Shown one piece after another: positions 28,454-36,329 of a stretch of 64,000 nucleotides of DNA; position 1 is the first letter of the stretch, and every line of letters starts with the position of its first letter. The notes below the pieces were generated by a model, which made no database searches, had not been told where the DNA came from, and saw only the letters and a program-made list of their open reading frames with translations. The translations under genes were made by a program, and so were the position numbers. The stretch comes from Halomonas fontilapidosi (GTDB taxonomy: Bacteria; Pseudomonadota; Gammaproteobacteria; Pseudomonadales; Halomonadaceae), in assembly GCF_014192285.1 (NCBI RefSeq), contig NZ_JACHXQ010000009.1:62001-126000 (forward strand), written 5' to 3'.

Positions 28454-28732
28454 TCAGGGCGGTGGACCGCTCGGGTCGATGGTGCGGTAGACGAGACGGA
28501 GTTCGTCGACGGAGAGGTGCTCCAGCTTCCCCGACAGGAGGTCGCTGATCTTCTGCATCGGCAGACCGGCGCTGCGGGCGATCTCGCGGCTCCCCAGGTC
28601 TGACACGGCGATCAGCCGCGTGATGATGCGCATGAGGCGTGTACGTTTTTCCAGGTCCCTGACATCGAGGTCAGGGCAGCTTCGCGGGGGGTCGGTGAGT
28701 TCCGCGTGGGCGGTGTGACGTGCCGTGCTCAT
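28454..28732 (-). CDS. Small XRE-like helix-turn-helix protein
   Basis: A 92-residue protein whose C-terminal two-thirds read as an XRE/Cro-type HTH: RLMRIITRLIAVSDL, GSREIARSAGLPMQKISDLLSG, then KLEHLSVDELRLVYRTI. This layout resembles the HTH of HigA-like antitoxins and small phage-type repressors. No toxin gene lies next to it. ATG 28732, with GGAG upstream, is preferred over ATG 28762. A strong terminator follows. DNA binding is likely; the target is unknown. Confidence 0.7.
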   Translation of the reverse strand: MSTARHTAHAELTDPPRSCPDLDVRDLEKRTRLMRIITRLIAVSDLGSREIARSAGLPMQKISDLLSGKLEHLSVDELRLVYRTIDPSGPPP

Positions 28733-29053
28733 GATGCTCCAGTGGGCGGTTTCGACAGCCACACTATGGGGTCTATACGACGATTTTGCCAGTATCGATT
28801 GGGTGATTCTTTGGTGTGAGAAAGGCCCTGTCGGCGGCGCGTCCTGGAGGGCAGCCGGGGCCTCGCCGCATACCGGGCTCGGTAGGCTGTTGTCGGCTCT
28901 GCGAAAGCCCTGGTCGGCGGTTCGCCAGGCCCCCGGGACGTTGCCGCGTGCACAACAAGGCCCCGCCGGAGCGAGGCCTTGGGTCTTGCAGCGATTCCGT
29001 GGTGTGGTGGCGGCAAGCAGATGGTCACCGCTCGCCGACCTTTCATTCCACGC
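28733..29053. other. Gap between HTH gene and TRAP operon
   Basis: No gene seen. The left end should hold the HTH gene promoter. At 28956-28981, CAAGGCCCCGC-CGGA-GCGAGGCCTTG forms an 11-base stem with one mismatch, followed on the minus strand by TTGTG; it probably ends the TRAP operon transcript. Confidence 0.5.
28956..28981 (-). terminator. Probable terminator of the DctPQM operon
   Basis: An eleven-base GC-rich stem with a CGGA/TCCG loop and one mismatch, about 75 bases past the stop of the large TRAP permease gene. The U-tract is weak. Confidence 0.5.
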
Positions 29054-30373
29054 CTAGAACAGCAGGTTGGGCAACCACAGGGCAATGCTCGGGAAGGCGA
29101 CAATGATCGCGAGCCCCATGATCTGCAGGGCCACGAAGGGCAGGGCGGAGCGGTATATGTCCACGATGGTGATGGATTTTGGTGCCACTGATCGCATGTA
29201 GAAAAGGTTGTAGCCGAAGGGTGGCGTCAGGTAGGCCGACTGCATGCTGAGGATGAACAGCACCGCAAACCAGGTGGTGTCGAAGCCGAGGTCACGCACG
29301 ATAGGCACATAGAGAGGCACCGTGATGAACAGGATGGCGAAATCATCCAGGAACATGCCCAGCACGAAGAAGCTGATCAACATGAAGATGATCACGGCAT
29401 AGGGAGAGAGGGCAAAGTCCTCGATCATGTCGCCGATCACCATGCCGGCACCAAGCCCCATGTAGATCCGGCTGAAGAAGACGGCGGCGATGGCGATCCA
29501 CAGCAGCATGCCCGTGATCTGCGTGGTGTTGAGCATCACGTAGCGGATCAGCTTCCAGCTGAGCTTGCCGCGCAGCGTCGCGATCAGCAGTGCGCCACCC
29601 GCGCCTACGGCAGAGGCCTCCGAGGGCGAGGTGACGCCGCCGATGATGCACCCCAACACCGTGACCACCAGCAGGCCGGGCGCCAGAATATGACGCAGCG
29701 AGGCCAGCTTTTCCTTGGCAGAGAAACGCTCTTCCACGGGGGCCGCAGGGCCCAGGGCCGGGTTCAGCCTGCAACGTATCAGGATATACGCCATGTAGAT
29801 GCCGGCCAGCATCAAGCCGGGCATCAGGCCGGCCGCAAAGAGCTTGCCGACCGACTCCCGGGCCAGGAAGGCATAGACGATCATCAGCACGCTGGGCGGG
29901 ATGAGAAAGCCCAGGGCGCCGCCGGCCATGATGGTGCCGGTGACCAGCCGCTTGTGATAACCGCGCTTGAGCATGGCCGGCAGGGCAATGATCCCCAGGC
30001 TGACGGTGGCGGCGCCGGAGACCCCGGCCATTGCCGCGATCAGCGCGCAGATCAACACGGTACCGACGCCAAGCCCGCCGGGCAGACTGCCCATCAGCTT
30101 GTGGATCATCTCGAAGAGGTCATCGGTGATGCCCGAACGTTCCAGCACCAGGCCCATGAAGATGAACAGCGGCAAGGAGACCAGCAGGAAGTTGTCCATG
30201 GCGCTGAACGCGGATGCCAGCAGCAGGTCAAGCCCGCCGGGTCCAAACATCAGATAGGCGCTGCCCATGCCTGAAATCATCAGCGCCCACGCCAGGGGGG
30301 CGCCTATTGCCATCAGTACCAGCATGGAGAAGAACATGATGGCAGTAATCGTGAGGGGCTCGAGGCCAGTCAT
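29054..30373 (-). CDS. TRAP transporter large permease (DctM)
   Basis: A 439-residue permease with about 12 membrane segments, typical of DctM (IMFFSMLVLMAIGAPLAWALM at the N-terminus, LLIPPSVLMIVYAFLARESVG, then LTPPFGYNLFYMRSVAP near the end). It forms the ion-coupled translocation pathway with the small subunit and uses substrate delivered by DctP. TRAP transporters take up carboxylates and related compounds, usually with Na+. Last gene of a P-Q-M operon. Confidence 0.92.
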   Translation of the reverse strand: MTGLEPLTITAIMFFSMLVLMAIGAPLAWALMISGMGSAYLMFGPGGLDLLLASAFSAMDNFLLVSLPLFIFMGLVLERSGITDDLFEMIHKLMGSLPGGLGVGTVLICALIAAMAGVSGAATVSLGIIALPAMLKRGYHKRLVTGTIMAGGALGFLIPPSVLMIVYAFLARESVGKLFAAGLMPGLMLAGIYMAYILIRCRLNPALGPAAPVEERFSAKEKLASLRHILAPGLLVVTVLGCIIGGVTSPSEASAVGAGGALLIATLRGKLSWKLIRYVMLNTTQITGMLLWIAIAAVFFSRIYMGLGAGMVIGDMIEDFALSPYAVIIFMLISFFVLGMFLDDFAILFITVPLYVPIVRDLGFDTTWFAVLFILSMQSAYLTPPFGYNLFYMRSVAPKSITIVDIYRSALPFVALQIMGLAIIVAFPSIALWLPNLLF

Positions 30374-30462
30374 AGGAAAGCCCTTTGCGTGCTATGCCGG
30401 GGGTTACCGTCACAACGGTGGTTTGTCTGCCCCGCATTCGCAGTGGTCAGGTGAACGTCTTG

Positions 30463-31008
30463 TCAGCGAGTCTCGCCAAACTCATCGTCTCTCGGGTCGT
30501 CATACCGCACGCCGAGCAGCCTCAGCACACCGCGAAGCCACTCTGCCAGGCATTGCAGAATCAACAGACCGACGGCCAGCGGAATCGTGGCCTTGATGGG
30601 GTAGAGAGGGGGACGCCAGAGACTGCTGTTGGAGTATTCGCCGATACTCCAGGAGTAATAGGCGAAGTCCACCGCCATGAAGAAGAAGACCAGCAGTACG
30701 GCGATACCGAGGGTGTAGACCACGACATCACAGAATGCCCGGGCCCGCAGCGGCATCAGACGGTAGATGACGTCACTTCGCACATGGCCTTGATGACGGA
30801 GGGTGTAGCTTCCTGCCAGGATACTCAGCGCACCGAAGAGCATGGTCGACAGCTCATGGCCCCAGATCGTGGGCGAGTTGACAACGTAGCGAGCCACGAC
30901 CTCGTAAAGCAGTACGCCAATGATTCCCAGCGTCAGCCAGGAGATGACCCTTCCGACCCAGTCGGAAAGGCCATCCTGCACCCTGAGATAATGGGTGACC
31001 TTACTCAC
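30463..31008 (-). CDS. TRAP transporter small permease (DctQ)
   Basis: A 181-residue protein with four membrane helices and the DctQ pattern (VGRVISWLTLGIIGVLLYEVVARYV, then EYSNSSLWRPPLYPIKATIPLAVG). A GTG start at 31008, just behind AAGGGAGAATCA and overlapping the DctP stop, has a better ribosome site than ATG 31032, which would add eight residues. It works with the large permease 89 bases downstream. Confidence 0.88.
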   Translation of the reverse strand: MSKVTHYLRVQDGLSDWVGRVISWLTLGIIGVLLYEVVARYVVNSPTIWGHELSTMLFGALSILAGSYTLRHQGHVRSDVIYRLMPLRARAFCDVVVYTLGIAVLLVFFFMAVDFAYYSWSIGEYSNSSLWRPPLYPIKATIPLAVGLLILQCLAEWLRGVLRLLGVRYDDPRDDEFGETR

Positions 31009-32020
31009 TGATTCTCCCTTGCTCTTTGGCATTGTTGATCAGGATCTCGACCGCCCGCGCGTTGCGTTCGGACTTCTCGGCCTCTTCCTGCCAGATGGGC
31101 AGCGCGGCCTCGGCCAGCTTCTTGGAGTCCTCTTCGGGCAGCGTCGCGAACTCGAACAGCTCACCTTCTTCGACGATGCGGTCGTTGCCCTCTTCCAGCC
31201 AGTTATGGACATCCAGCAGGTACTGGTCGATCTCGCTGGTCAGGATTTCCTGCTGCTCTTCGGACATGCTGTCCCAGGTGCGCGGGTTGATCAGCGCATT
31301 CTCCGTCCAGCCCGGGTTGAGCAGCTTGATGAAGGTGTAGTGATCCGCCACCTCATTGAGCTTGAGCTGCTCATATTCCACGGGGCCGCCATAGATGGCG
31401 CCGTCGATCACCCCAGTGGAAAGCCCGACATAGAGCTCCTCGCCCGGCAGGAAGACGGTGGGGATATCGAATTTTTCCAGCACGGTAGCGATGGAGCTGG
31501 TGGCCCGGATACGCATGTTGGAGAGATCCTCCAGGCTGCTGACCGGTTCGCGCGTCAGCAGGCCATAGTCGCTGCCGAAGCCCCGTCCAATCAGCTTGAC
31601 GCCCTGCTCGGCATAGGCTTCGGTGACCAGCTCGTCGAGACCCTGTTCGGCAAAGATATCGCGTGCTTCTTCTACGGAGACCCAGGCACCCGGCAAGCCA
31701 CCCTCGATGGTGCCGATGTCGACACGGCCCGGCCAGTAGCTGCCTACGCCATGGGCGATATCAATCGTGCCACGCGCCACGGCATCCACGAACTGGTCGC
31801 TGTCGACCAGCTCACCGCCACGGAAGAACTGGATGCGAATGGAGCCGTCGCTGGCCTCTTTCACCCGATCGCGAAGATCTTCAGCAATCTCGTCGACTTC
31901 TGTGCCGTAGAAGGTGTGCATCCGCAGTCGCACCGTGTCGGCATAGGCAAACTGACCAACGATCATCGTCGTGGCGACGGATGTGGCGAGAGCGCTTTTT
32001 ACGAAAGTGGAGAGCTTCAT
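31001..32020 (-). CDS. TRAP transporter substrate-binding protein (DctP)
   Basis: A 339-residue periplasmic binding protein with a signal peptide (KLSTFVKSALATSVATTMIVG, then cleavage near AYA-DTV). DctP features are MRIRATSSIATVLEKFDIPTVFL and the later LNPGWTENALINPRTWDSM. It captures the substrate for the DctQM permease. Divergent from the glutarate hydroxylase gene across an AT-rich control region, which makes a glutarate-like dicarboxylate a reasonable but unproven cargo. ATG 32020 with GAGG upstream is chosen over an upstream frame start at 32104. Confidence 0.88.
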   Translation of the reverse strand: MKLSTFVKSALATSVATTMIVGQFAYADTVRLRMHTFYGTEVDEIAEDLRDRVKEASDGSIRIQFFRGGELVDSDQFVDAVARGTIDIAHGVGSYWPGRVDIGTIEGGLPGAWVSVEEARDIFAEQGLDELVTEAYAEQGVKLIGRGFGSDYGLLTREPVSSLEDLSNMRIRATSSIATVLEKFDIPTVFLPGEELYVGLSTGVIDGAIYGGPVEYEQLKLNEVADHYTFIKLLNPGWTENALINPRTWDSMSEEQQEILTSEIDQYLLDVHNWLEEGNDRIVEEGELFEFATLPEEDSKKLAEAALPIWQEEAEKSERNARAVEILINNAKEQGRISE

Positions 32021-32380
32021 AGGACCTCGTTGCAGTGCAGTCTGAATTTGTACGTTGTTGTGACCCGTGGCCGTGATGCCAGCTGTCACGATTTTCGTCC
32101 GCATTTTCAGTTAAGCACAACAACCATACGTGATCCATCATAATTTCTACATAATTAGCATAATGTCGAAACTTTCTTATCTCCCTGACTAATTGGTTTT
32201 TATATAATTATTAACCAGCTAATTAAATGGCGGATGCGGCGACCAGGCGGGTGATACACCATCTCCCTGTTATCCGGCGAAGCCATTGGCATTTTTCAGG
32301 GCGAGGGTATATATTTTGACAAAATAAAAAAATATAGATATTTTGAAACTGTATCTACGAAGCCCCATGGAGTCCCCGAC
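32021..32380. promoter_or_regulatory. AT-rich divergent control region, TRAP operon / glaH
   Basis: About 360 bases without a gene, strikingly AT-rich compared with the flanks between about 32105 and 32360. It contains two dyads: TGGTT...AACCA (32194-32217) and a perfect ATTTTG-A-CAAAAT (32313-32325). The second overlaps a -35 candidate TTGACA (32316-32321), 17 bases before TATTTT (32339-32344), facing glaH. Both operons could be controlled from here by one regulator, which is not in the window. Confidence 0.6.
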
Positions 32381-33361
32381 ATGACCGTATTGACCCAACT
32401 CCCCGAGACCGCCATGCCCCTGCCTGCCGATATCCACGGCTTCACGCTGACGCCGTCTGCCCAGTCACCGCGTCTGCTGCAGCTGACCGTCAGCCGCGAG
32501 ATTGTCGAGGCCTTTCTCGAGGCCGTTGCCGAGTGGCCGGTGCAGGCGCTGGAGTACAAGTCCATGCTGCGCTTTCGGGTGGCGAGTATCCTCGATGATC
32601 TGTGCGAGAACACTCTGCAGCCGGTGTTGGTGAATACGCTGGTGGATCGCGCCACCGGTGGCTTTCAGGTGGTTCCAGAAGGGCTCGACGCCGTCGAGCA
32701 GGCCGACGAGATGGTCAAGTTCGCCACGGCCGTGGCACACCTGATGGGGCGTTCCAACTACGACGCCATGAGCGGGCAGTACTACGCCCGCTTCGTGGTC
32801 AAGAACGTCGACAACTCCGACAGCTACCTGCGTCAGCCCCACCGGGTGATGGAACTGCACAACGACGGGACCTTCGTCGAGCAGGACACCGACTACGTGC
32901 TGATGATGAAGATCGACGAGCAGAACATGGAGGGCGGTAACTCGCTGCTGCTGCACCTGGACGACTGGGAGGGGCTGGAGCGCTTCTATCACCATCCGCT
33001 GGCACGCCGGCCGATGCGCTGGACCGCGCCGCCCAGCAAGAATGTCGGCAAGGACATCTACCATGCGGTGTTCGACGTTGACGCCAGCGGCTTGCCGATC
33101 ATGTCCTACATCGACCAGTTCGTGCAGCCCAAGGACTTCGAGGAAGGTAACTGGCTGACCGACCTCTCCGAGTCGCTCGAGAACAGCCCGGCGATCCTCT
33201 CGGTGCCCAACCCGGTGGGCAGCTTTCTGCTGATCAACAACCACTTCTGGCTGCACGGCCGCGACCGCTTCAAGGCACACCCGGACCTGCGCCGCGAGCT
33301 GATGCGCCAGCGTGGCTACTTCACCCATGCCAAGACCCTGCGCAACCCGCGCCAGGTCTGA
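32381..33361 (+). CDS. glaH: Glutarate 2-hydroxylase (CsiD family)
   Basis: A 326-residue Fe(II)/2-oxoglutarate-dependent dioxygenase that turns glutarate into L-2-hydroxyglutarate. The iron ligands fall at H160 and D162 (MELHNDGTF) and H292 (WLHGRDRF), the same numbers as in E. coli CsiD/GlaH, and the length is nearly identical. The enzyme lies in lysine degradation via cadaverine or 5-aminovalerate and glutarate. ATG 32381 has TGGAG upstream. The next gene, L-2-hydroxyglutarate oxidase, removes its product. Confidence 0.95.
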   Translation: MTVLTQLPETAMPLPADIHGFTLTPSAQSPRLLQLTVSREIVEAFLEAVAEWPVQALEYKSMLRFRVASILDDLCENTLQPVLVNTLVDRATGGFQVVPEGLDAVEQADEMVKFATAVAHLMGRSNYDAMSGQYYARFVVKNVDNSDSYLRQPHRVMELHNDGTFVEQDTDYVLMMKIDEQNMEGGNSLLLHLDDWEGLERFYHHPLARRPMRWTAPPSKNVGKDIYHAVFDVDASGLPIMSYIDQFVQPKDFEEGNWLTDLSESLENSPAILSVPNPVGSFLLINNHFWLHGRDRFKAHPDLRRELMRQRGYFTHAKTLRNPRQV

Positions 33362-33444
33362 GACCTGCGTCAACCGACGAGGTACCCTGACGAGGCCACG
33401 CCGTGACGACGGTGTGGCCGTCTCATTGGAGGAGCGAGCACGGC

Positions 33445-34641
33445 ATGTACGATTTCATCATCATCGGCGGCGGCATCCTGGGCATGTCCACCGCCATGCA
33501 GCTCAAGCAGGCCTATCCCGATCGCCGCATGCTGGTGGTGGAGAAGGAGGGCGAGGCGGCGCGCCATCAGACCGGCCATAACAGCGGCGTGATCCACGCC
33601 GGCGTCTATTACACGCCGGGCAGTCTCAAGGCGCGTTTCTGCCTTGAGGGTAATCGAGCCACCAAGGCCTTCTGCGAGGCCCACGGCATCCCCTACGACA
33701 GCTGCGGCAAGCTGCTGGTGGCCACCAACGACCTGGAAATGCAGCGCATGAAGGCGCTGTGGGAGCGCACCGAGGCCAACGGCCTCACGCGCGAGTGGCT
33801 GGGTCCCGAGGCGCTTCGCGAGCGTGAGCCAAACATCACCGGGGTTGGCGGCATCTTCGTGCCCTCCAGCGGTATCGTCGACTATGCGGCGGTGACCCGG
33901 GCCATGGCCGCGGAGTTCGAGCGCCTGGGTGGCGAGATTCGCTACAACGCCGAAGTCACTGGCCTGGCGGAGCGTCGCCGGGAAGTGGTGGTGACGACCG
34001 GTGCCGGCGAGTTCACCGGACGCTACCTGGTGACCTGCTCGGGGCTGATGGCCGATCGGGTGGTGCGCATGCTGGGCCAGGACCCGGGCTTTACCATCTG
34101 TCCCTTCCGCGGCGAGTACTATCAGCTTCCCGCCGAACACAGCGACATCGTCAACCACCTGATCTACCCGATCCCCGACCCCTCCATGCCCTTCCTGGGC
34201 GTGCACTTGACGCGGATGATCGACGGCTCAGTCACCGTCGGCCCCAATGCCGTGCTGGCACTGAAGCGCGAGGGCTATCGCCGCCGTGACGTCTCGCCCC
34301 GGGACCTGGCGCAGATGCTCACCAACCCCGGCATCCTCAAGGTACTGGGCCGCAATCTGCGACCGGGCCTTGTCGAGATGAAGAACTCGCTGCACAAGCG
34401 CGGATACCTTGAGCTGGTGCGCAAGTACTGCCCCAGCCTGGAGCTGGAGGATCTTGGCCCCTATCCGGCCGGGGTGCGGGCCCAGGCGGTGTCGCGTGAC
34501 GGCAAGCTGGTGGATGACTTCCTGTTCGTGAATACCCCGCGCACCGTCAATGTGGGCAATGCCCCGTCGCCGGCGGCCACCTCGGCGATCCCCATCGGCG
34601 CGCATATCGTCGACAAGGTGAAGGCCCTGGTCGAGGAGTGA
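33445..34641 (+). CDS. lhgO: L-2-hydroxyglutarate oxidase
   Basis: A 398-residue FAD-dependent oxidase of the DAO superfamily. It has an N-terminal dinucleotide motif YDFIIIGGGILGMSTAMQL, then EKEGEAARHQTGHNSGVIHAGVYY, typical of LhgO/LhgD. It oxidises L-2-hydroxyglutarate to 2-oxoglutarate, passing electrons to the quinone pool or oxygen. ATG 33445 with GGAGGAGCG upstream is preferred over a longer frame. It follows glaH by 83 bases, so the pair converts glutarate to a citric-acid-cycle intermediate and regenerates the 2-oxoglutarate GlaH needs. Confidence 0.94.
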   Translation: MYDFIIIGGGILGMSTAMQLKQAYPDRRMLVVEKEGEAARHQTGHNSGVIHAGVYYTPGSLKARFCLEGNRATKAFCEAHGIPYDSCGKLLVATNDLEMQRMKALWERTEANGLTREWLGPEALREREPNITGVGGIFVPSSGIVDYAAVTRAMAAEFERLGGEIRYNAEVTGLAERRREVVVTTGAGEFTGRYLVTCSGLMADRVVRMLGQDPGFTICPFRGEYYQLPAEHSDIVNHLIYPIPDPSMPFLGVHLTRMIDGSVTVGPNAVLALKREGYRRRDVSPRDLAQMLTNPGILKVLGRNLRPGLVEMKNSLHKRGYLELVRKYCPSLELEDLGPYPAGVRAQAVSRDGKLVDDFLFVNTPRTVNVGNAPSPAATSAIPIGAHIVDKVKALVEE

Positions 34642-34813
34642 GCGAGGTATCGACCTTGGATGAATTGCCGAAAATGCCGCGGATCGTAGAAATAGTGGAA
34701 TTGGGTTCTCACGCAGCGACCGTGCTAGCGTGAAACCCGGCGCCAGGGATGACGGCGCCGGAAGACTTCACAACAAACCTGACAAACCTGGTTCGAAAAC
34801 CCGGAGGATTGCC

Positions 34814-35773
34814 ATGCGACTTCTCAAGTGCACCGCGGCCGCCGCCCTGCTGGCCACGGCCCCGCTGGCTGCCGCCCAGCAGCTTTCCATCGCCACTGGC
34901 GGTACTGGCGGCACCTATTATCCCCTCGGCGGTGGTCTGGCCGAGATGATCGGCAAGCATATCGAAGGCTACGACGCCGTGGCCGAGGTGACCGGTGCGT
35001 CGGTAGAGAACATGGGCCTGGTATGGCGCGGTGATTCCGACCTGGCGCTGGCGCTGGCCGATACCGTGCATCAGGCCTACAACGGCACCGGTGATTTCGA
35101 GGGCCGTCAGCTCGAGAATATCCGCGCGCTGGCATCCGTCTACCCCAATGCGGTGCAGATCGTCACGCTGGCCGATTCCGGCATCGAGTCGCTCGCTGAC
35201 CTCGAGGGCAAGACCATCTCTGTCGGCGCGCCGGGCAGCGGTACCGAGCTCAACGCCCGCGCAGTGCTCGAGGCCAACGGCATCACCTACGACGACATCG
35301 ACCCGCGTCGTCTCAACTTCAACGAGACCGCCGATGCCATCCGCGATGGCGACATCGCCGCCGGTTTCTGGAGCGTGGGGCCGCCCACCAGCTCGATCAT
35401 GAACCTGGCCACCACGCGCGACATTCGTCTGGTTGGGCTGAGCGACGAGGAGGTCGCCAATTCCCGCGAGGAGTCGCCGGTGTTCGCCCGCTACAGCCTT
35501 CGCGAAGGCCTTTACGAGGGCATGGAAGGCTCGGTGCAGACCCTCGGTATCCCCAATGTGCTGGCGGTGAGCAGCGAGATGGACGAGGAGCTGGCCTATC
35601 AGATCACCAAGATGCTCTTCGAGCGCACCGGCGAGCTGATCGATATCCATCCGGCGGCCAACGATACCACCGTGGAATTCAGCATCGAGTCCACGCCGAT
35701 CGCCTTCCACCCCGGCGCGCTGCGCTATTACGAAGAGATCAATGCCGAGATCGCTGACCATCAGCGTCCCTGA
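34814..35773 (+). CDS. TAXI-type TRAP transporter substrate-binding protein
   Basis: A 319-residue periplasmic protein with a signal peptide (RLLKCTAAAALLATAPLAAA) and the TAXI hallmark LSIATGGTGGTYYPLGGGLAE. It binds a small acid for the fused permease encoded two genes downstream. TAXI systems studied in detail handle 2-oxoglutarate or glutamate-like compounds, which fits the preceding glutarate genes, but the substrate is inferred. GGAGGATTGCC precedes ATG 34814. The 172-base gap from lhgO could hold a promoter. Confidence 0.9.
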   Translation: MRLLKCTAAAALLATAPLAAAQQLSIATGGTGGTYYPLGGGLAEMIGKHIEGYDAVAEVTGASVENMGLVWRGDSDLALALADTVHQAYNGTGDFEGRQLENIRALASVYPNAVQIVTLADSGIESLADLEGKTISVGAPGSGTELNARAVLEANGITYDDIDPRRLNFNETADAIRDGDIAAGFWSVGPPTSSIMNLATTRDIRLVGLSDEEVANSREESPVFARYSLREGLYEGMEGSVQTLGIPNVLAVSSEMDEELAYQITKMLFERTGELIDIHPAANDTTVEFSIESTPIAFHPGALRYYEEINAEIADHQRP

Positions 35774-35779
35774 AGGCGC

Positions 35780-36304
35780 ATGCATGCATCACGCCTGAGC
35801 AAGGGGCGGGCCTGGCTGCCCGCCCTGATGCTTTTTGTGGGCCTGCTTGCGCAGGGCTCGGCGGTTGCTGCCGAGGAGGCTCGGCTGGAGGTGCTCGACG
35901 CCGACGGAAAGCGCCTGGTGAGCCTGCCGATGCCCGAGGGAGACGGCTGGTGCCTGGAGTGGAACCACTCGGTCGAAGGGTTCCCGGTGCAGGACTGCTA
36001 TCGCCACCGGAGGGGCCGCATGGTCCTGGTGCGCAGCCACCTGCCCGACTTTGCTGCCGGGCTTGATCATATCCCCGGGCGCGGCCGCCAGGTCTCCGAC
36101 GGCGAGGGCGGCTACTGGATCGAGGCGATCGACGAACCGGTGCCGGGCAATGCCTACCGGCTGAGGGTGGGGGCGATGCGCGTCGACCACCGACTGGTGG
36201 TCGACGGCGAGCGCATCAGCCTGAGTCGTCTGGCCGAGAACCAGCGGGTGACCCTCCGTCTGACCCTGCCCAGCGTTGCTCCCGCTATAGACGACCCTCA
36301 GTGA
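35780..36304 (+). CDS. DUF1850 protein, TRAP-associated
   Basis: A 174-residue exported protein (signal WLPALMLFVGLLAQGSAVAA) with the DUF1850 pattern: WCLEWNHSVEGFPVQDCYR and a C-terminal VDHRLVVDGERISLSRLAE. DUF1850 genes occur almost only beside TAXI-TRAP fused permeases, but their role is not established; an accessory function at the periplasmic side is plausible. It lies between the binding protein and the permease genes. Confidence 0.85.
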   Translation: MHASRLSKGRAWLPALMLFVGLLAQGSAVAAEEARLEVLDADGKRLVSLPMPEGDGWCLEWNHSVEGFPVQDCYRHRRGRMVLVRSHLPDFAAGLDHIPGRGRQVSDGEGGYWIEAIDEPVPGNAYRLRVGAMRVDHRLVVDGERISLSRLAENQRVTLRLTLPSVAPAIDDPQ

Positions 36305-36329
36305 ACAATAATCCTGCGAGACCATCACG

